Shown: one piece after another, positions 1 through 8,247 of the stretch
Numbering within the stretch: the first letter of the stretch is position 1
Layout of the letters: each line of letters starts with the position of its first letter
Assembly: GCA_902463835.1 (NCBI GenBank)
Contig: CABQGZ010000091.1
Location: 1 to 9,634 of the forward strand
DNA from: an uncultured Lachnospiraceae bacterium
GTDB taxonomy: Bacteria; Bacillota; Clostridia; Lachnospirales; Lachnospiraceae
Length of the DNA: 9,634 nt
Direction: 5' to 3'
Translations under genes and position numbers: made by a program
The notes under the pieces: model-generated
What the model was told of the DNA's origin: nothing
The model's input: the letters and a program-made list of their open reading frames with translations, nothing else
Databases searched by the model: none

Positions 1-3000
1 GATCACCAGATTGGAGGTGATACTGCCATCCTCATGTATGATCATATTATGACCCCTCAGACGGCTAGTCAGCTCCGGCTGTCCGTTCACACTGTAATCC
101 CAATACCAGGTGTTCAGCTCTGCTCCCTCCGGAAGCTTGATCTCATAGCCAAACCTAAGACTGGTCTGGGCATAATCCGTATAATCCATCCGGAGAGAAC
201 CTCCCAGGAATTCAACGGCAGCATTATTTTCTTCCTCAGGTTCGCCGCTCAAAGCAATTGCTTTGAGAATCACCTGACCTTCCCCTTTTGCGAGGTCCTC
301 CTTCATTACGTACGTCACGTGCAGCTTTTCTCCTGCCTTGGTGCCCTTAAATTTCAGGGTGAATACCTTTCCTCCCTTGTTCGTATTGTGAGCTCCGGCA
401 AGCATACCACTGACCTTATCAATTCGCGTGTCCATCGTATCGCTCACACTGACTTCCTGATCGTCAAATGCTGCCGTCAGTTCTCCCACTGCACGGTTCC
501 CGCCGACCCATACCATTAAGGTCTGTTCATATGGCTGTGACTCCACGGTAAAAGAAAAGCCATTTCCCTGATTTCGAATAAAGACTGCTCCTCCTGAGCC
601 TGTGGTTGTCTTTGCAAATTCTGTTGACTCATCCTTTTGAGCCGGATTCGTACCGTCCTCAAACTTTGACAACAACCAGAAATCGCTGCTGCTGGAGAAG
701 GAATTGCCCGGCTTAAAAGACTCCACCGCACTGATAAGATCACTGTCGCTCTTCTGATTCCAAAGGGAATCTCCACCTCTCTGTACACTCACCCAGTCTG
801 ATGAGCCGAGAGATGTCATATCAAGTACCGTGTTTAACTTCTGCGTTTCCGCACTGACAAGCTCCACCGTCAGATCGTGCAGACACAGCTGGCATTTCAC
901 AGTATAGCCATGGGGATTCGCAATCCAGTCCTTGGTGTCAATCTGTCCTACGATCACCTGTGGCCGGGTCGTACTGTAATCCACAGTGCTGATATCCCAG
1001 ATGACCTTCACTTCTGTGCTTTCCACTGTGCCTGTCGCTTCATATATAAGCGCATTTACCGTCTTGGGCAAAAGCTGCTCCAGCTCCTTGGGCAGAGCGC
1101 CTACCCTCAGCTTGCTGATTTGTCCGCCCGCATTCTCGTCCACCGCCAGCAACGTGCGAATTCCCTGGTCTGGTACGGTAGCAGCCTTTACCGTGGCAGC
1201 CTCGGATACCATCTCGGGTTTATAGAAGTAATACGCCAACGCTTCAAAAACATACGCGGTTCCAGGTTTCAGGCCCTCCAGCTCAACGGAAGTTTCCTCT
1301 GTCCGGATCTCCCTAGCCTGAGTTTCCTGCCCCTCTTCATAGTACCGCACAATATAACCTACCCTCTCAGTCTCCTGATCAGATACCTCCCAGTCTAAAA
1401 CTATCGAATCGGCTGAAATTGTTTTTACGCTTAGATTCTGCGGCATCTCCGGTGCCTTTCCGGTCTCCTTTGTCACCCGAACCAGACGATAATTTCCACC
1501 CTCGCTGGTAGGTACGGAGATATACGGATCACCGGAATTCTCTGTCACCTGTATCTCACCATAGTCAATGATTTCTTCCGTCTCCGTGTTGTAAAGGAGT
1601 GTGTCATTCTTATCCACATCCCACGGAATCACCAGATTCAGCTTGGAACCTTTCTCACTGAACACCTCCACATACTGTACCACATTATTTTTTATCTCGG
1701 ATGACACAAGGAAGGCACCTTTTTCCCGGACAGTGGAGAACTTTCCATTATAATTGCTTCTCCACACGGGGAACACCTTGATGATTCCTCCGTCAGACTG
1801 AACCAGCATGTTATTCAATGCCTCTACCACACCTACCTTCTCCCATCCATGGGTATTGTCATCCACATAGAAATTCGGTTTCATCTTATTGATGACATAG
1901 GTATTGATATTATTTACCAGCTTATTGGTATCATATTGAACTCTTGCCGCCATGGTAGACGCCTTGGGCGTACTGTTGACACTTGACCAGTTTGCCACAT
2001 CCATGGAATTCCTTCCCACCTGCAGCAGATAGGGATCTGAATTAAAGCCCAACTGGTCTCCAGGATGTACAAATTCCATATTTACCGGCGCGGAGACGGG
2101 ACGGATTCCCCGGTCTTCCGAGAGCCCGAAGATTTCCTTGCCGTTGTAGTTGAAAATAGTTACCTCCGGTCCGACGATATGGTCGGAGATATCCTTCCAC
2201 ATCTCATATTTTTCGGAAGACGGCGCATGCTCCCTGCCGATTTCCATCAGCCCATCCATCAGGTTCTTCACTCCGCCCGTCATTACGCTTGGGTTAAAGT
2301 CAAAGCTGCCCTCATGAGCGCCATCGTAGAGAACGTAGCAATAATCATCCCCCATATCTTCCGTATAATCCGGATACTTATCTGTATAATTTTTCGAGTG
2401 CTTGGTGGTCAAAGCATGTCCTGTGGGCCAGGACGGGCTGTCCTTAATATACTCTTCATCAATTCTTGTGCCCTTCTTCTCGAGCCACTTCGCATAGAAA
2501 TTGGCATTGTAGACAAGAAAATCATACAGTGTATACGTATTGCCCTCCGGCGTTTGGTGCTTCTCAAAAAGCCAGTCCTCATCCAGTGTATACCGATAGT
2601 ACGACAGTATCTGAGCAGAGCAGAACAGGGCGTTCATGGTCTGATTCAAAAATGAATTGGAAAATGGCTGATCGTACTGTTTCAAGCCCACCGGATACAA
2701 AATTGCATCCTGGATGCCCTCATGCAGATCCTCCCTGGTGGCCCAATACCAATTCGCTTCAATACTCTTTAACGCATCTGGATTTGCCGCGCTCGCCAGA
2801 CCCTTGTCGATATTTCTGGCAAAAATCTCAAACATCGGCTGTGAAAATTCCCGCAGCCGGTTGCTGGAATAAGAACCATAATAGGGGGACTGGAAGTTAT
2901 AGTTCAGATGGTAATCACCCTGCCATTTCATCCTGTCGTTGTTGGTCCACACACCGTATAGCCCCGGCGCCGTCTGTCCTTCCCTTGTACAGCATCCGAA

Positions 3001-5190
3001 CAGATACTGGGATCCGTAATACAGCCTGTTTAAGTTCACATCGCCAAAATCCGCATAGGAAAGCTTATAGTAATCCTGCCACCATTTCTGATGTTCCGCA
3101 TACAGACTGTCCACCTCATCTGCCGTATCAATCGCTCTGATCTTGTCTATCGCCTTCTGCACGGCAATCCCTTTTGCGCCATTTTCCGCATCCGGCTTCT
3201 GATTTTCTTCACAGTGGATTCCCGTCACAATCGTCACGGTCTCTCCGGCCGGAATCGTCAGACGCAGCTTTCCTTCATTACCGCTGTTGGTGTAGGATGG
3301 GTTCTCGCCTCCAATCACCTTTGCAGCCATCGCAATCTCACTCATCCATCTTGCCTTATATACCGTGCCGTCTTTCATCACGTCGTCTGCCACATTGGTA
3401 GTTCTTGAACCCCACACCACGTCTCCATCAACACCGGACAAAGACTCCATCATAGGATGCGTCTTATCCATATCCACATTGGCAGCCGGCGTGAGGCTGG
3501 GCAGGGACTCCTTCCCCCACACATTCACATCTACCGTCTGGCTTTCATTTCCGCCAGAGGTCAGCCGAATCACGAAAATATCCTCATTGGGATAAAGCCA
3601 TGTGTTAAAATGGAGCGGGACCTGGCCTATCATCATATCCGTATTGATCTCTGCCTTTGCGATATCCAGCTGCTCCAAAAAATCAACTGTGGGTGCAGGC
3701 ACGATCTGAGAGCCACCCGCACCAGGGTTCTCTGGGTACTCCTCCATTGTCATCTTGTAAAAATTGCTTTTCTGATTATCAAATACAAATACCTTCGCGA
3801 TTCTCGCTCTCTGATTCGTATCTACTGTGGTTGTTCCCGACTTATACTGCTCGCCTACAGTGTAGTCAAACCGGATATACCGCGCCGTAACCGGAGAATC
3901 CAATCTGCCGGAATTCAGTCCAAGAGTGTTTCCGCTGAAGTTCTCCAGCACGCTCCACTCATTTCCGTCCGTACTGTAAGAGACCTTGAAATCTCTGGGA
4001 TTAAATCTCCGATAACCAGTGGGGAAGCTGGTATGATGATCCGCGTTTGTATTTCCGGATTGATACAGATCCTGTACCAGAAGTTCATTTCCCGCGTGTA
4101 CGATGCCCCACTCGTCAAAGGTCTTTATCGATCCAAGATCGATCTGTGCCCACTGGGGCATGGCTTTATGGAGACTCACCCAGCCGCTGTAATCATTAAA
4201 GCCGTCTTTTAATTTTTCCCACACATTGTTGATAATGTTATCTTTTCCACCGTAAGGTTCCGAAGAGACCGTCACAGTCGCGCCCTGTTCCGGCGTCGCG
4301 AGACTCTCCCCATAGTTGTCGTCGCAGTACACTTCAAACTGACTGATTCTTGCCCGCCCAACAGAAGCATCCTCCCGGGAAGGTTTTGTGATATGAAGCC
4401 GCACATACCTGGCAGACGTGGTGTAAAACAGTTTTCGGTCTGTCTCGTCCGCTGTGTTTCCTGTCACCGTGTCCGCCGTGATCCAGCTCTTTCCATCGCG
4501 GCTGTACTCCAGTGAAAAATCGGATGTATTAAGCTCCTGCCCGTTTCCTGCGGTATAATTATTATGCTTCACCGTCCACCGGTTAAAGCGTGTTTCTGTC
4601 TCCATGTCTACCGTTAGGTACTGTTCCTGTCCAACCTCAGATACCCAGCCTTCAAATTTTGCTTTTTTTGTCTCATCTGCGTACCGGTAGACGCCTCCCA
4701 CCGCCAGGGATGCTGTATCCTGTCCACTGCTCGCTGCCACGGGTCTGCCGTACACTTTGTTATACTCATGCTTTACTTCCACCTCAGGGCTCGTTTCCAC
4801 CGGCCGTATGGTGATTCCACCACCGGCTACCAGTTGGGGCGACCGTCCATTGGAAAATCCGAAGGTTCTTGTGTTGTCACTCCAAAACCCACCGTCCGAG
4901 ATCAGGTATGTTTTCTCTGTCTCGTTCCCAGCCGAAGTGATTCCCGTATTTCCATTCCCAAGCAGCGCCGAATCCGGCAGATGGTCTGAATACACGGTAC
5001 CGTAATTCGGCGACGTCCACCGCGCTTTCGCAGAGAACGAATTGATAATGTCTGAGATTTCTTCCCACTGCGCGTCCTTCTGATTCTGCACCGGCTCTTC
5101 TGCTTTTACAGACGGTATGACCCCAGTTGTTGCGATCACACTGGTTACCAGCATCCCTGCCAAAAACCGCTTCATCATCTTTTGTTTCAT
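1..5190 (-). CDS. Secreted multidomain GH95-like glycoside hydrolase, C-terminus cut by window edge
   Basis: Open from the ATG at 5190 to the window edge with no stop (1730 codons, frame read in full). Residues 1-30 form a Sec signal peptide (basic start, hydrophobic core, cleavage after SVKA). Residues about 40-142 and 474-690 form a split N-terminal beta-sandwich; LLGNGNTG at 77-84 matches the GH95 LPLGNGRLG signature. Two F5/8 type C (discoidin, CBM32-like) modules lie between, at about 143-290 and 303-473. Residues about 690-1130 look like an (alpha/alpha)6 catalytic barrel: GLYGVW at 743-748, then HLNYNFQ with N763 and N765, matching the water-binding Asn pair of GH95, and FYVDDN at 1107-1112 matching FQIDGN, so D1110 is the likely base. 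A beta domain follows to about 1245, then FN3 (about 1247-1340), a Big_4-like Ig domain (about 1353-1435), an unnamed beta-sandwich (about 1453-1650) and the start of another module. The GH95 SPEN acid motif is not found. Family GH95 covers alpha-L-fucosidases and alpha-L-galactosidases; substrate here is unproven. Last visible gene of the block. Confidence 0.93.
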   Translation of the reverse strand, partial: MKQKMMKRFLAGMLVTSVIATTGVIPSVKAEEPVQNQKDAQWEEISDIINSFSAKARWTSPNYGTVYSDHLPDSALLGNGNTGITSAGNETEKTYLISDGGFWSDNTRTFGFSNGRSPQLVAGGGITIRPVETSPEVEVKHEYNKVYGRPVAASSGQDTASLAVGGVYRYADETKKAKFEGWVSEVGQEQYLTVDMETETRFNRWTVKHNNYTAGNGQELNTSDFSLEYSRDGKSWITADTVTGNTADETDRKLFYTTSARYVRLHITKPSREDASVGRARISQFEVYCDDNYGESLATPEQGATVTVSSEPYGGKDNIINNVWEKLKDGFNDYSGWVSLHKAMPQWAQIDLGSIKTFDEWGIVHAGNELLVQDLYQSGNTNADHHTSFPTGYRRFNPRDFKVSYSTDGNEWSVLENFSGNTLGLNSGRLDSPVTARYIRFDYTVGEQYKSGTTTVDTNQRARIAKVFVFDNQKSNFYKMTMEEYPENPGAGGSQIVPAPTVDFLEQLDIAKAEINTDMMIGQVPLHFNTWLYPNEDIFVIRLTSGGNESQTVDVNVWGKESLPSLTPAANVDMDKTHPMMESLSGVDGDVVWGSRTTNVADDVMKDGTVYKARWMSEIAMAAKVIGGENPSYTNSGNEGKLRLTIPAGETVTIVTGIHCEENQKPDAENGAKGIAVQKAIDKIRAIDTADEVDSLYAEHQKWWQDYYKLSYADFGDVNLNRLYYGSQYLFGCCTREGQTAPGLYGVWTNNDRMKWQGDYHLNYNFQSPYYGSYSSNRLREFSQPMFEIFARNIDKGLASAANPDALKSIEANWYWATREDLHEGIQDAILYPVGLKQYDQPFSNSFLNQTMNALFCSAQILSYYRYTLDEDWLFEKHQTPEGNTYTLYDFLVYNANFYAKWLEKKGTRIDEEYIKDSPSWPTGHALTTKHSKNYTDKYPDYTEDMGDDYCYVLYDGAHEGSFDFNPSVMTGGVKNLMDGLMEIGREHAPSSEKYEMWKDISDHIVGPEVTIFNYNGKEIFGLSEDRGIRPVSAPVNMEFVHPGDQLGFNSDPYLLQVGRNSMDVANWSSVNSTPKASTMAARVQYDTNKLVNNINTYVINKMKPNFYVDDNTHGWEKVGVVEALNNMLVQSDGGIIKVFPVWRSNYNGKFSTVREKGAFLVSSEIKNNVVQYVEVFSEKGSKLNLVIPWDVDKNDTLLYNTETEEIIDYGEIQVTENSGDPYISVPTSEGGNYRLVRVTKETGKAPEMPQNLSVKTISADSIVLDWEVSDQETERVGYIVRYYEEGQETQAREIRTEETSVELEGLKPGTAYVFEALAYYFYKPEMVSEAATVKAATVPDQGIRTLLAVDENAGGQISKLRVGALPKELEQLLPKTVNALIYEATGTVESTEVKVIWDISTVDYSTTRPQVIVGQIDTKDWIANPHGYTVKCQLCLHDLTVELVSAETQKLNTVLDMTSLGSSDWVSVQRGGDSLWNQKSDSDLISAVESFKPGNSFSSSSDFWLLSKFEDGTNPAQKDESTEFAKTTTGSGGAVFIRNQGNGFSFTVESQPYEQTLMVWVGGNRAVGELTAAFDDQEVSVSDTMDTRIDKVSGMLAGAHNTNKGGKVFTLKFKGTKAGEKLHVTYVMKEDLAKGEGQVILKAIALSGEPEEENNAAVEFLGGSLRMDYTDYAQTSLRFGYEIKLPEGAELNTWYWDYSVNGQPELTSRLRGHNMIIHEDGSITSNLVI

Positions 5191-5196
5191 TTCCAT

Positions 5197-5207
5197 TCCT
5201 CCTCCTT
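5197..5207 (-). promoter_or_regulatory. Ribosome binding site of the GH95-like gene, overlapping the upstream stop
   Basis: The minus strand reads AAGGAGGAGGA here and its first bases share the TAA stop (5208-5206) of the oxidoreductase gene. Two in-frame ATGs follow, at 5196 and 5190. The first leaves only about 4 bases after AAGGAGG; the second sits 7 bases from the downstream GGAGG and is the better-spaced start. Choosing 5196 would only add Met-Glu before the signal peptide. The overlap implies translational coupling with the preceding gene. Confidence 0.85.
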
Positions 5208-6444
5208 ACAGTTCTATCACTTTTCCGCCATTTCTTCTGGACTCCTCCGCCGCGTACGCCATCACATGGCCCTGCAGGGACAGCTTGGCGCTGTACATCA
5301 GATTCTGCTCTCCTGGATTGCGAATGGCCTTTGTAAAAGTCTCCATGATACACTCGTCCCCACCGGAATGCAATGTTTTTGGCGTATGCACTTTCACAGT
5401 TGTCTGATTTCCTGTGGCAAAATCCCTGATGACGAAGGCGTCGTCCTCCATGCAGCCCTCAATCTCCCCCTTTGTTCCCATGATCTTTGTCTGACGGATG
5501 ATCTCCATGGTGAAAGCGCTGGCCTGCCAGGAGGCTGTGACCCCACCCTCATACTCCATGTTTACCACCTGGTGATCTGCCACATTATTATCGCAGTGGT
5601 AGACACAGCGGGCATAGGGCGTGGACAGCATATGTTTTAAGAAAGCATCATTGTCCTCGGTGCGCATTACAATGTCCTTCAAAGCTCTGTGCTGCTTCCG
5701 ATCCTCCAGATAGCGGTAGGCGGAATACATACAGGTCTTATTGTGGGGACAATCCTCACATCGTTCTGTTGCTCCTTCCGGTGCATTTTCCGGCCGGAAA
5801 TAGGACAGCGCGCCAAAGGACGATATTCTCCTGCACTTCTTTCCTCCCAGCAGATAATTCATGATATCCGTATCGTGGCTGCATTTTGCCACGATCATAG
5901 GTGTTGTCTCCTCGCTGTCGCGCCAGTTTCCCCGCACGTAGCTGTGAGCAAAGTGCCAGTAACCGATATTTTCAATGTGGTGGATGGATTGAACTTCACC
6001 GATCTTCCCCTCGTCGATGGCCTGCTTCATGGCTCGAAAATACGGCGTGTGGCGCAGCACATGACACACCATGAGAAGAACTCCCTTTTTCTCCGCCGCG
6101 TCCACTATCTCTTTTGTCTTCTCCGCCGATTCCGCCATGGGCTTCTCCAGCAGCAGATTGTAACCCTTTGCAATAGCCGCCATGGCTGGCTCATAATGCT
6201 GCCTGTCCTGGGTGGCAATGATCAGGCCGTCCAGCTCGTAGTCTTTCTCCAGCAGCTCCTTCCAGTCTGTAAACCGGGCTTCTGCCGGAATCCCATGTCT
6301 ATCGCCAAAGGCATTCCTACGGTCCGCAAGGGGCTCCGCAACGCAGACGAATGCTGCCTCCGCGGGATATTTCAATGCATAGGGAGCGTAGCAATTGGCG
6401 CCGCGCTCTCCTGCTCCTATCAATCCTAATCTCAACTGTCTCAT
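5206..6444 (-). CDS. Gfo/Idh/MocA family NAD(P)-dependent oxidoreductase
   Basis: This is a 412-residue cytoplasmic protein, slightly longer than typical family members (about 330-400). Residues 5-15 hold the Rossmann dinucleotide motif GLIGAGERG, and EKP at 100-102 is the family signature, with K101 the usual catalytic lysine. KCSHDTD at 187-193 resembles the family's substrate-site Lys/His/Asp region. The family oxidises or reduces sugars, inositols and sugar derivatives; some members initiate glycoside cleavage or epimerisation through a keto intermediate. An insertion with C229, C232 and C238, followed by C280 and C284, could bind a metal or be structural. The gene follows the two permeases after 65 bases and ends 15 bases before the glycosidase start, so it probably acts on the imported sugar. 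The start is supported by AAGGAG 6 bases upstream. The exact substrate cannot be read from sequence. The GH109 branch (NAD-dependent glycosidases) was considered, but I see no specific motif for it. Confidence 0.95.
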   Translation of the reverse strand: MRQLRLGLIGAGERGANCYAPYALKYPAEAAFVCVAEPLADRRNAFGDRHGIPAEARFTDWKELLEKDYELDGLIIATQDRQHYEPAMAAIAKGYNLLLEKPMAESAEKTKEIVDAAEKKGVLLMVCHVLRHTPYFRAMKQAIDEGKIGEVQSIHHIENIGYWHFAHSYVRGNWRDSEETTPMIVAKCSHDTDIMNYLLGGKKCRRISSFGALSYFRPENAPEGATERCEDCPHNKTCMYSAYRYLEDRKQHRALKDIVMRTEDNDAFLKHMLSTPYARCVYHCDNNVADHQVVNMEYEGGVTASWQASAFTMEIIRQTKIMGTKGEIEGCMEDDAFVIRDFATGNQTTVKVHTPKTLHSGGDECIMETFTKAIRNPGEQNLMYSAKLSLQGHVMAYAAEESRRNGGKVIEL

Positions 6445-6509
6445 AACAATCTCCTTTCCAAAATACGGTGTAAATGTACCGTCTCATCCATGTTCCGCCA
6501 GGCTGGCAT
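6445..6509 (-). other. 65-base intercistronic spacer between permease 2 and the oxidoreductase
   Basis: It contains the oxidoreductase ribosome site and two very weak inverted repeats: a GCCAG/CTGGC arm pair at 6497-6507 with almost no loop, and ACGGT/ACCGT at 6465-6469 and 6478-6482. Neither is followed by a U run, so I see no terminator. The genes on either side are probably cotranscribed. Confidence 0.6.
6451..6456 (-). promoter_or_regulatory. Ribosome binding site of the oxidoreductase gene
   Basis: AAGGAG on the minus strand, 6 bases before the ATG at 6444. It supports that start and shows that this gene has its own initiation site despite the short spacer after permease 2. Confidence 0.85.
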
Positions 6510-7334
6510 CTAACCCTTCACCGCACCTGCCGTCATACCTGCGATGATATATTTCTGCCCGATGGCATAGACAATGATAATTGGCACAATGATCATCACC
6601 ATGATCACACACACCAGGTTCCAGCTCCTCTGGAACTGTCCGAAAAAGCTGTAAACCATGGTGGTCAAAGGCATTTTTGTGGAATCGTTCATCACATAAA
6701 AGGGTGTGATAAAATCATTCCATGCGTTCATAAAATTCAGTATGACCACTGTCACAGTCACTGGCTTTAACAACGGGAAGATAATTCTGCCAAACAATGT
6801 CAGAGGCCTGCAGCCGTCAATGATGGCTGCCTCATCAATCTCTCTTGGCACCGATCCGATAAAGCCATAGTATAGAAATACCGTAAAAGGCGTCACAAGA
6901 GCTGAATACAACAGGATCAATCCGATCAATGAGTTCATCAGGTGCAGCTTCTGCAACACCAGCACCGCCGGCACCATATTCAAGGGCGCCACAAGCCCCA
7001 CCAGGAAGAAGAGATAGATCCGCTTATAAAGCTTTGACCGCCGTCTTGCCATGACAAAGGAGGCAAGAGCTGCTCCGGTGGTGGCAATTACCACCGTTCC
7101 AAGGGAGATCATTAAACTATTGGAAAATGCTTGAAAGATATTTACCTTTTCCAGCACCTCCAGGTAATTTCCAAACACCCACTGGGTGGGGAGAGAGAAT
7201 TCCATGGACACCGATTCTCCCTGTGTTTTAAAAGAATTGAACACGATGATCAAAAGGGGCACGAAGACAAGTATGGAAAGAAGCCAGAACACTGCCGCCT
7301 TGATCACAGTCATGATTTTTCTGCGTTTTGCCAT
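6510..7334 (-). CDS. Carbohydrate ABC transporter permease 2 (MalG-like, CUT1 family)
   Basis: This is a 274-residue inner-membrane permease, the usual size for MalG-type subunits. About six hydrophobic segments are visible, near residues 11-32, 70-95, 107-128, 136-158, 190-210 and 239-260. The cytoplasmic EAA loop that docks the ATPase is clear at about 165-190 (EIDEAAIIDG followed by the PLLKP end). The C-terminus KYIIAGMTAGAVKG is the characteristic ending of this family. It forms the translocation channel with permease 1 and receives sugar from the lipoprotein encoded upstream. Its ATG follows the permease 1 stop by one base, and its ribosome site lies inside the end of that gene, so the two subunits are probably made by coupled translation. 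The substrate cannot be assigned from the permease alone. Confidence 0.97.
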   Translation of the reverse strand: MAKRRKIMTVIKAAVFWLLSILVFVPLLIIVFNSFKTQGESVSMEFSLPTQWVFGNYLEVLEKVNIFQAFSNSLMISLGTVVIATTGAALASFVMARRRSKLYKRIYLFFLVGLVAPLNMVPAVLVLQKLHLMNSLIGLILLYSALVTPFTVFLYYGFIGSVPREIDEAAIIDGCRPLTLFGRIIFPLLKPVTVTVVILNFMNAWNDFITPFYVMNDSTKMPLTTMVYSFFGQFQRSWNLVCVIMVMIIVPIIIVYAIGQKYIIAGMTAGAVKG

Positions 7335-7335
7335 T

Positions 7336-8202
7336 CTAATCCTCCTCCTTTGACATTGCCTTCAATACGGAAAATGCTGCGATACAGGTGAATATGAACA
7401 TAATCAATCCCAGCGCGGTAGAGAAGCCGTAGCGCCCGGAGCTGTACTCCTTGTAGACAAGGGTATTGAGCACTTCTGTCACTCTGGCCGGTCCGCCGTT
7501 GGTCAGCACAAACACCAGGTCAAACACCTTGAGCCCTGCGATCAGATTCAGCACCAGGTTGATGGTGATGGAGGGCAGCATCTGGGGAATGATCACATAG
7601 CGAAGCTTCTGGAACCTGCCCGCTCCATCGATATCCGCCGCCTCCAGATAATCCTCTGAGATGGCCTGGAGGCCGGCAATGTAGATCACCATATTCTGAC
7701 CAACCAGACGCCAGATCTCCACTGCGATCACCGCGCCCAGAGCCGTGGCCGTATTTCCCAGCCAGTCCTTAGCCAGCACATCCAGTCCGATGGTCCGTAA
7801 AAGTCCGTTGACAATACCATACTGTGGATTGTAGATGGACTTAAATACCAGACCAATGATCAGCGGACTCAGCATCACCGGGAAGAAGAAGATGGTCCGC
7901 AGCAGATTTCTTGTTTTAAATCCCTTGTTCAGTGCCAGCGCCATGGAGAATCCGATGACATTTTTAAATACCGTGGTCACCGCTGCAAAGATCAGGGTAT
8001 TCACTATCACGATCACGTATCTTGAGTTGGTAAAAATATCTTTAAAATGGGAGAGTCCAATAAAATGGATCTCATCATTCATTGCATTCCAGTCCGTAAA
8101 GGACAGCACCAGTCCCATTGCACTTGGCAGGATGAACAATCCCACATACAGAACCAGCGGAATGATCAAAAAATAAAAGGGATAGACTTTTTTGTAATTC
8201 AT
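7336..8202 (-). CDS. Carbohydrate ABC transporter permease 1 (MalF-like, CUT1 family)
   Basis: This is a 288-residue inner-membrane permease, normal for the shorter Gram-positive MalF/UgpA-type subunits. Hydrophobic segments lie near residues 9-32, 63-91, 101-121, 152-176, 211-233 and 262-282. The EAA loop runs about 183-209 (EDYLEAADIDGAG, ending IIPQMLPS), and FVLTNGGPA at 231-239 is a typical family motif. The frame stays open up to 8301, but the start at 8202 is chosen because AAGGAG lies 7 bases upstream and the protein then begins with the short basic MNYKK stretch before the first membrane helix; the extra 33 residues are unlike the family. It follows the lipoprotein gene after a hairpin-bearing gap and pairs with permease 2. 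Confidence 0.97.
   Translation of the reverse strand: MNYKKVYPFYFLIIPLVLYVGLFILPSAMGLVLSFTDWNAMNDEIHFIGLSHFKDIFTNSRYVIVIVNTLIFAAVTTVFKNVIGFSMALALNKGFKTRNLLRTIFFFPVMLSPLIIGLVFKSIYNPQYGIVNGLLRTIGLDVLAKDWLGNTATALGAVIAVEIWRLVGQNMVIYIAGLQAISEDYLEAADIDGAGRFQKLRYVIIPQMLPSITINLVLNLIAGLKVFDLVFVLTNGGPARVTEVLNTLVYKEYSSGRYGFSTALGLIMFIFTCIAAFSVLKAMSKEED
7340..7350 (-). promoter_or_regulatory. Ribosome binding site of permease 2, embedded in the end of permease 1
   Basis: AAGGAGGAGGA on the minus strand encodes the last residues (Lys-Glu-Glu) of permease 1 and serves the ATG at 7334. The stop of permease 1 (7338-7336) lies between site and start. It is the same 11-base string that precedes the glycosidase gene. 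Confidence 0.85.
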
Positions 8203-8209
8203 AGCTTTT

Positions 8210-8215
8210 CTCCTT
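8210..8215 (-). promoter_or_regulatory. Ribosome binding site that fixes the permease 1 start
   Basis: AAGGAG on the minus strand with a 7-base spacer to the ATG at 8202. It decides against the longer in-frame start at 8301. Confidence 0.88.
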
Positions 8216-8247
8216 ATTTCTATCTTATTCTGCCTGAAAAAGGCCGT

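Noticed and set aside
877..1398. Plus-strand open frame of 173 codons, and similar ones at 34-519, 2065-2655, 2466-3140 and 8685-9314
   Set aside because: All run opposite to genes with strong protein-level evidence and encode compositionally odd, motif-free products.
2800..3000. Possible frameshift or pseudogene in the long glycosidase frame
   Set aside because: The frame was read codon by codon from 5190 to 1 without a stop, and domain order stays coherent across it.
3457..4212. 251-codon open frame on the plus strand
   Set aside because: It lies antisense to the second discoidin module and sandwich domain of the glycosidase; its product is Arg/His/Cys/Ile-rich with no domain, and no convincing ribosome site was seen.
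4877..5353. 158-codon minus-strand frame overlapping the oxidoreductase/glycosidase junction
   Set aside because: Out of frame with both real genes, covers the true ribosome site and signal peptide, and gives an Arg/Gly-rich product without a fold signature.
5689..6429. 246-codon open frame on the plus strand
   Set aside because: Antisense shadow of the oxidoreductase gene, whose protein shows clear family motifs; the antisense product has none.
6497..6507. Small inverted repeat after permease 2 as a terminator
   Set aside because: Arms of 4-5 bases with almost no loop and no U run; too weak for termination.
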